Shown here piece after piece: positions 60,370-64,000 of a stretch of DNA of 64,000 nucleotides. The stretch lies in NCBI GenBank assembly GCA_003254905.1, contig QANU01016879.1:25720-89719 (forward strand), read 5' to 3'. The position numbers and the translations under genes are program-made. Below the pieces are notes generated by a model. It saw nothing but the letters and a program-made list of their open reading frames with translations, was not told where the DNA came from and made no database searches. Each line of letters starts with the position of its first letter. The first letter of the stretch is position 1. The DNA comes from Nissolia schottii. Lineage: Eukaryota; Streptophyta; Magnoliopsida; Fabales; Fabaceae.

Positions 60370-62703
60370 TCATGCTGGAGTATGAAAATCCAACATACCC
60401 AGCTTGGATTTTAAAGCATTGAAAGGCCCTGGAGCAAGCAGCTTCGTGAGAATGTCAGCAACCTGAACAGAAGTTGCGATGGGGAGCAAACTGAGGATGC
60501 CTGCCTGTAATTTCTCCCGAACGAGGTGGCAATCAAGTTCAATATGCTTAGTACACTCGTGGAACACAGGATTGCTAGCGACGTGGAGGGCAGATTGATT
60601 GTCACAAAACAATGCTGAAGCGGGAATGGCTATACTAAAATCAGCGAGCAAATAAAGAATCTATTGAGCCTCACAAGCAGTGTGAGGAGCCAAGGCCCTA
60701 TACTCGGCCTCGGAAGAAGAACGGGAGATAACAGATTGCTTCTTGCTCTTCCAAGACACAAGAAAAGAACCAAGAAAAAAGCAATATCTAGTGACAAATC
60801 GGCAAGTATCCAAGCATGCCCCCTAGTCAGAATCAGAGAAACCTTGCAGCTGTAAGTCAGAGTTTGAAGGGAAGAACAGGCCAGTACCAGGGGTGGCCTT
60901 GAGATAGCAAAGGATTCGCTGAGCAACCTGAAGATGAACAATAATGGGACATGAAAGGAACTGACTCAGTTTGTTAACGGCAAAGGATATGTCAGGCCGT
61001 GTATAGGTAAGATAGATAAGCCTCCCAATGAGACGGAGATACGCACCAGAGTCAAAAAGAGGTTCACCAGACTCCTTGGAAAAATGGATTGTATAATCCA
61101 TAGGTGTAGACATCAGTCTGGCTGTAGTGTAACCAATGTCACTCAGAAGATCAAGGGTATATTTTCTTTAATACAACGCAATCCCTTTGGAGCTAAGGGC
61201 AACCTTCATCCCGAGAAAGTACTTGAGTGTGGCAAGATCCTTGATGGTGAAGAGGGAATGTAGCAAATCTTTGAGAGATTGAATTTTGGTGAGGTCATTG
61301 CCAGCCAACACCAACTCATCGACATAGACTAGAACAACAGTTAAAGAGCCCCCATTTGTCTTACAGAACAAAGAATAGTTAGACCTGGACTGCATGTAGC
61401 CATAGTGGAGCAGAACAGAGGTTAACTTCTCGTTCTATTGCCGACTAGCCTGCTTCAACCCATAAAAGGGATTGTCGGAGGTACAAACAAGATGGGGATC
61501 AGACAAAGGCAGTCTTGGAGGTGGTACCATATAAACTTCCTCATGCAAATCACCATGGATAAAGGCGATATTGACATCAAGCTGATGTAGAAACCAACCC
61601 TTGACTGCAGTGAATGCCAATAACACGCTAAGGGTGGTCATTTTGACCACTAGACTGAATGTCTCTTTGTAATCGATCCCATCAATCTGTGTGTATCCTT
61701 TCGCCATGAGGTGTGCTTTGCGGCATTCAATAGATCCATAAGGCTTAAATTTCATCTTAAAGACCCACTTGCATCCTATTGCTTTCTTGCAAGCAGGGAA
61801 AGATGTGAGTTGCCAAGTGTGGTTGGCTTGCAAAGCCTAAAGTTCAGCATCAATAGCATCCCTCCAACAGACATAATTCATAGCCTCATTGAAAGAATTG
61901 GGTTCGGTGGTGGAGGAAATGGCCAATGAAAAGGATTTATTTGTATCAGATAATGCAAAATATGATATGAAATGAGAAAGAGGATACCTAGGAAAAGAAG
62001 ATGTTGCAGGTTGAGAGGTAGTGGCCATGTTACAGTGATAATCTTGTAAATATGCAGGAGGCTTGGTGATTCTTGTAGACCGGCGAAGTGAGGGATTAGG
62101 TGGAGGATTGGTAGGGGAAAGGGTTGGAGGGTGAGAGGTAACAATGGGTGAATTAGTAAGAGATCAGTTATCCAGGCTTGTAGTGGTCACAGGATTGTCA
62201 CAGGGATATAGATCGGGTGAAATGGAGGATAGTGCAATGGTTGTTGTAATGGTTATGATGTAGGAAAAATTCCATTGGAACGATCATGGTTGGTGGATGT
62301 TGACTGTTGTATCAGCTTGCTGATAAGGAAACACATTTTCATAAAAACACACATTTTTGGAAAGAAATGTCTCTCAGTTATGCAAATCAAACAGGAGATA
62401 ACCTTTGGTTCCATGGGAAAAACCAAGAAATACACATTTTGGTGCCCTTGAGTCTAATTTCTTTCTTTTAGCAGTTAAAGTGGTGGCAAAGCATAGACAA
62501 CCAAATATTCTTAAAGTGGACAAGTCTGGTTTGTGTGAATAAAGGACTTCAAAAGGGCTTATATTTTTGAGAAAGGGTGTAGGTAACCTGTTGATAAGGT
62601 GTACAACATGTGCCAAGGCATGATGCCAAAAGTGTTTAGGAAGGTGAGAGTGAAATAGCAAAGCTTTACCAACTGCTAATATATGTTGGTGTTTTCTATA
62701 ACA
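60370..62703 (-). pseudogene. Decayed Ty1-copia pol (integrase end, reverse transcriptase, RNase H)
   Basis: In minus-strand order: integrase C-terminal part and linker (62374-62700: LPKHFWHHALAHVVHLINRL, IFGCLCFA), reverse transcriptase (61435-61833: GCKWVFKMKF, LHQLDVNIAFIHGDL; 61168-61395: VLVYVDELVLAGND), thumb region (60823-61113: RLIGRLIYLTYTRPDISFAV) and RNase H (60370-60651: [24 protein letters not shown]). In-frame stops and shifts separate these pieces. The catalytic YVDD reads YVDE. The gag and most of integrase are missing because the frame stops at about 62700, where another element begins. Confidence 0.88.
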
Positions 62704-64000
62704 ACCCAAGTTTTTCCTTCGCTAAAACTCCGCTTAATAAATAATTAAGAATATGTTAATAAGGAAAAGACGAGATAAAAATGGAATAAAATTCACAGAA
62801 TTTATTTAATCTCCATCATTGATAGTTTTGTGTGGCTTAGAGAAGGGGGGTTGAATCTAAGCAAGGGTTTTTTAAAAAAATTCTGTTCCTTCGAAATTTG
62901 TCTCCTAAAATTTCAGGAGATATCTACTAGTTTTCTGGGAGACAAGTTTTCAAAAAAAACTTAATTTCTCAAAAATAAAAACTGAATAATTTTAAGAGCA
63001 GAGTATGTAAAAGATATAAGGGAAAGAAAATTCACACAGAGATTTATACTGGTTCGATTCCTTAACGGGAATCTACGTCCAGTTCTTCAAACGCCAAAAT
63101 CAATTTTCTTTCACACCAAATTCAAGTACAAAGACAAGACAATAATTCCTTTCACTCAGGAATTTTTCAAACCAAAACAGAAACTTGAAGCAAACTCTTT
63201 CTCTCAAGCTCTCTGTTTCTCACCAAAACAATTCTCAAAAATATTTTCCAAACAATGAAGACACTCAACAATTTCAAACCAAGGTGTAGACCAAAATAAT
63301 CAGAGATTGAAAGGTAGGTAAAACCCTTGGGAGAAAATATCACGAATGGCTTTTTGGCTCTGGTGTCTTGATTTTCAAAGTGATCATTGGTCACTTATTT
63401 ATACTCGATTCTTGAAGCTTCAAGACCATATTCTTTATTTTTGCCATGATTCCTTCTTCCCATGATTTGTGCTCTTTCTTCATTTGTCTTGAATTAGCTC
63501 AATTTTTGTTGATTTAGCTCAATTTTTGTTGATGCCTCTTCAAAGAAATTTTAACATATGTGCTATGCTTTCTTTCCCTTGACCGTTGTGAGTGAAGCTT
63601 GCATCCATCACGTTTTTCTTTCTTGTTTGTGAGGAGAGCTTTTCTTGTTCCATGATTTTTTCTTTCCACTTTCTTGCGTCCAGACCATATTACAAGGAGA
63701 GCCTTTTTTGTACCTTGATTTTTGCTTTCCAATAATGTGTCCATCACGTTTATTTTCAAGCTCCTGTAGCCGTTGGAGGCTCACCTCTTTATTTCATGAT
63801 TTTCCACTTTGCTGAGCTTCACGTGATCAGCTTTCCTTCGTGACTCTCTCTTTCTTTTATTAAAGAATTGTTTCTTTCCTATTATTTTGTATCCGGACGG
63901 TTTGCAAGGAGAGCTCCTATGACATTTGCTTTCTTTATTTTTTTTTTGTGTCAATCACGTCCATCCTTCCCTTTTGGTGTACTCCCTTACGTGATTCTTT
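62704..64000. mobile_element. Other LTR-type repeat inserted in the copia integrase, runs off the window
   Basis: At about 62699 the integrase frame changes to TATAACAACCCAAGTTTTTC, close to the TGTAACAACCC start of many gypsy LTRs. Further in are GAGAAGGGGGGTTGAATC (about 62840) and a TTTATACTGGTTCGATTC stretch (about 63043), both of a kind common in legume LTR elements. No coding frame. More than one element may be present. Confidence 0.45.
63560..63970. repeat. Degenerate tandem array with GGAGAGCTT/ATCACGT units
   Basis: Repeated modules of the type CATCACGTTT, AGGAGAGCYTTT, CATGATTTT and TTTCCACTTT occur in loose order at roughly 80-110 bp spacing. The array is strongly T-rich on the plus strand. 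Confidence 0.5.

Overview
This is plant nuclear DNA, almost certainly from a eudicot. Genes are split by short AT-rich introns with GT/AG borders, several promoters carry telo-box motifs, and solo LTRs, SINE, LINE and Ty1-copia remnants lie between genes. A legume is my best guess from the style of the repeats, but no single feature proves it. All gene models below were built by eye from splice signals, reading phase and protein-family knowledge; no database search was run.

Layout. 1-2905: 3' part of a Ty3-gypsy-type LTR. 4386-9111 (+): complete 13-exon CYP71-type cyclophilin (WD40 domain plus peptidyl-prolyl isomerase domain). 9112-15150: a duplicated tract holding 60S acidic ribosomal protein P2 gene copy 1 (-), then a second copy of the CYP71 3' end and a P2 pseudogene with a premature stop. 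15230-19460: a repeat with inverted, Mutator-like arms, split by a 2.77-kb solo LTR (16349-19121). 21343-22477 (-): P2 copy 3, which lies in a block of about 1988 bp that looks identical to P2 copy 1. 23959-26639 (-): six-exon gene for a 159-aa protein with a twin CX9C motif and a coiled coil. 28389-30389 (-): intronless P-class PPR protein. 32060-36143 (-): nine-exon aldo/keto reductase of the At1g06690 (plastid) type, with a second, ATG-less copy of its first exon inside intron 1. 37266-41933 and 50151-53270 (both -): a tandem pair of divergent histidine-phosphotransfer (HPt)-like genes, separated by about 8 kb that holds an Au-type SINE with a perfect 17-bp target-site duplication and two LINE tails in opposite orientation. 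53271-64000: gene-poor and repeat-rich, with a third related LTR, a LINE ORF1 remnant, a decayed copia element, and another LTR element that interrupts the copia integrase.

The host genes do not form a pathway; this is ordinary plant gene space. The most informative points are: (1) the P2 array, where an old tandem duplication was later homogenised; (2) the HPt-like pair, where one copy has Arg in place of the phospho-accepting His and the other keeps His but has lost the surrounding Lys-Gly and has a disrupted 3' end; (3) the duplicated first exon of the reductase gene; (4) the twin-CX9C reading of an otherwise uncharacterised protein. I found no CRISPR array, rRNA, or convincing stand-alone tRNA.
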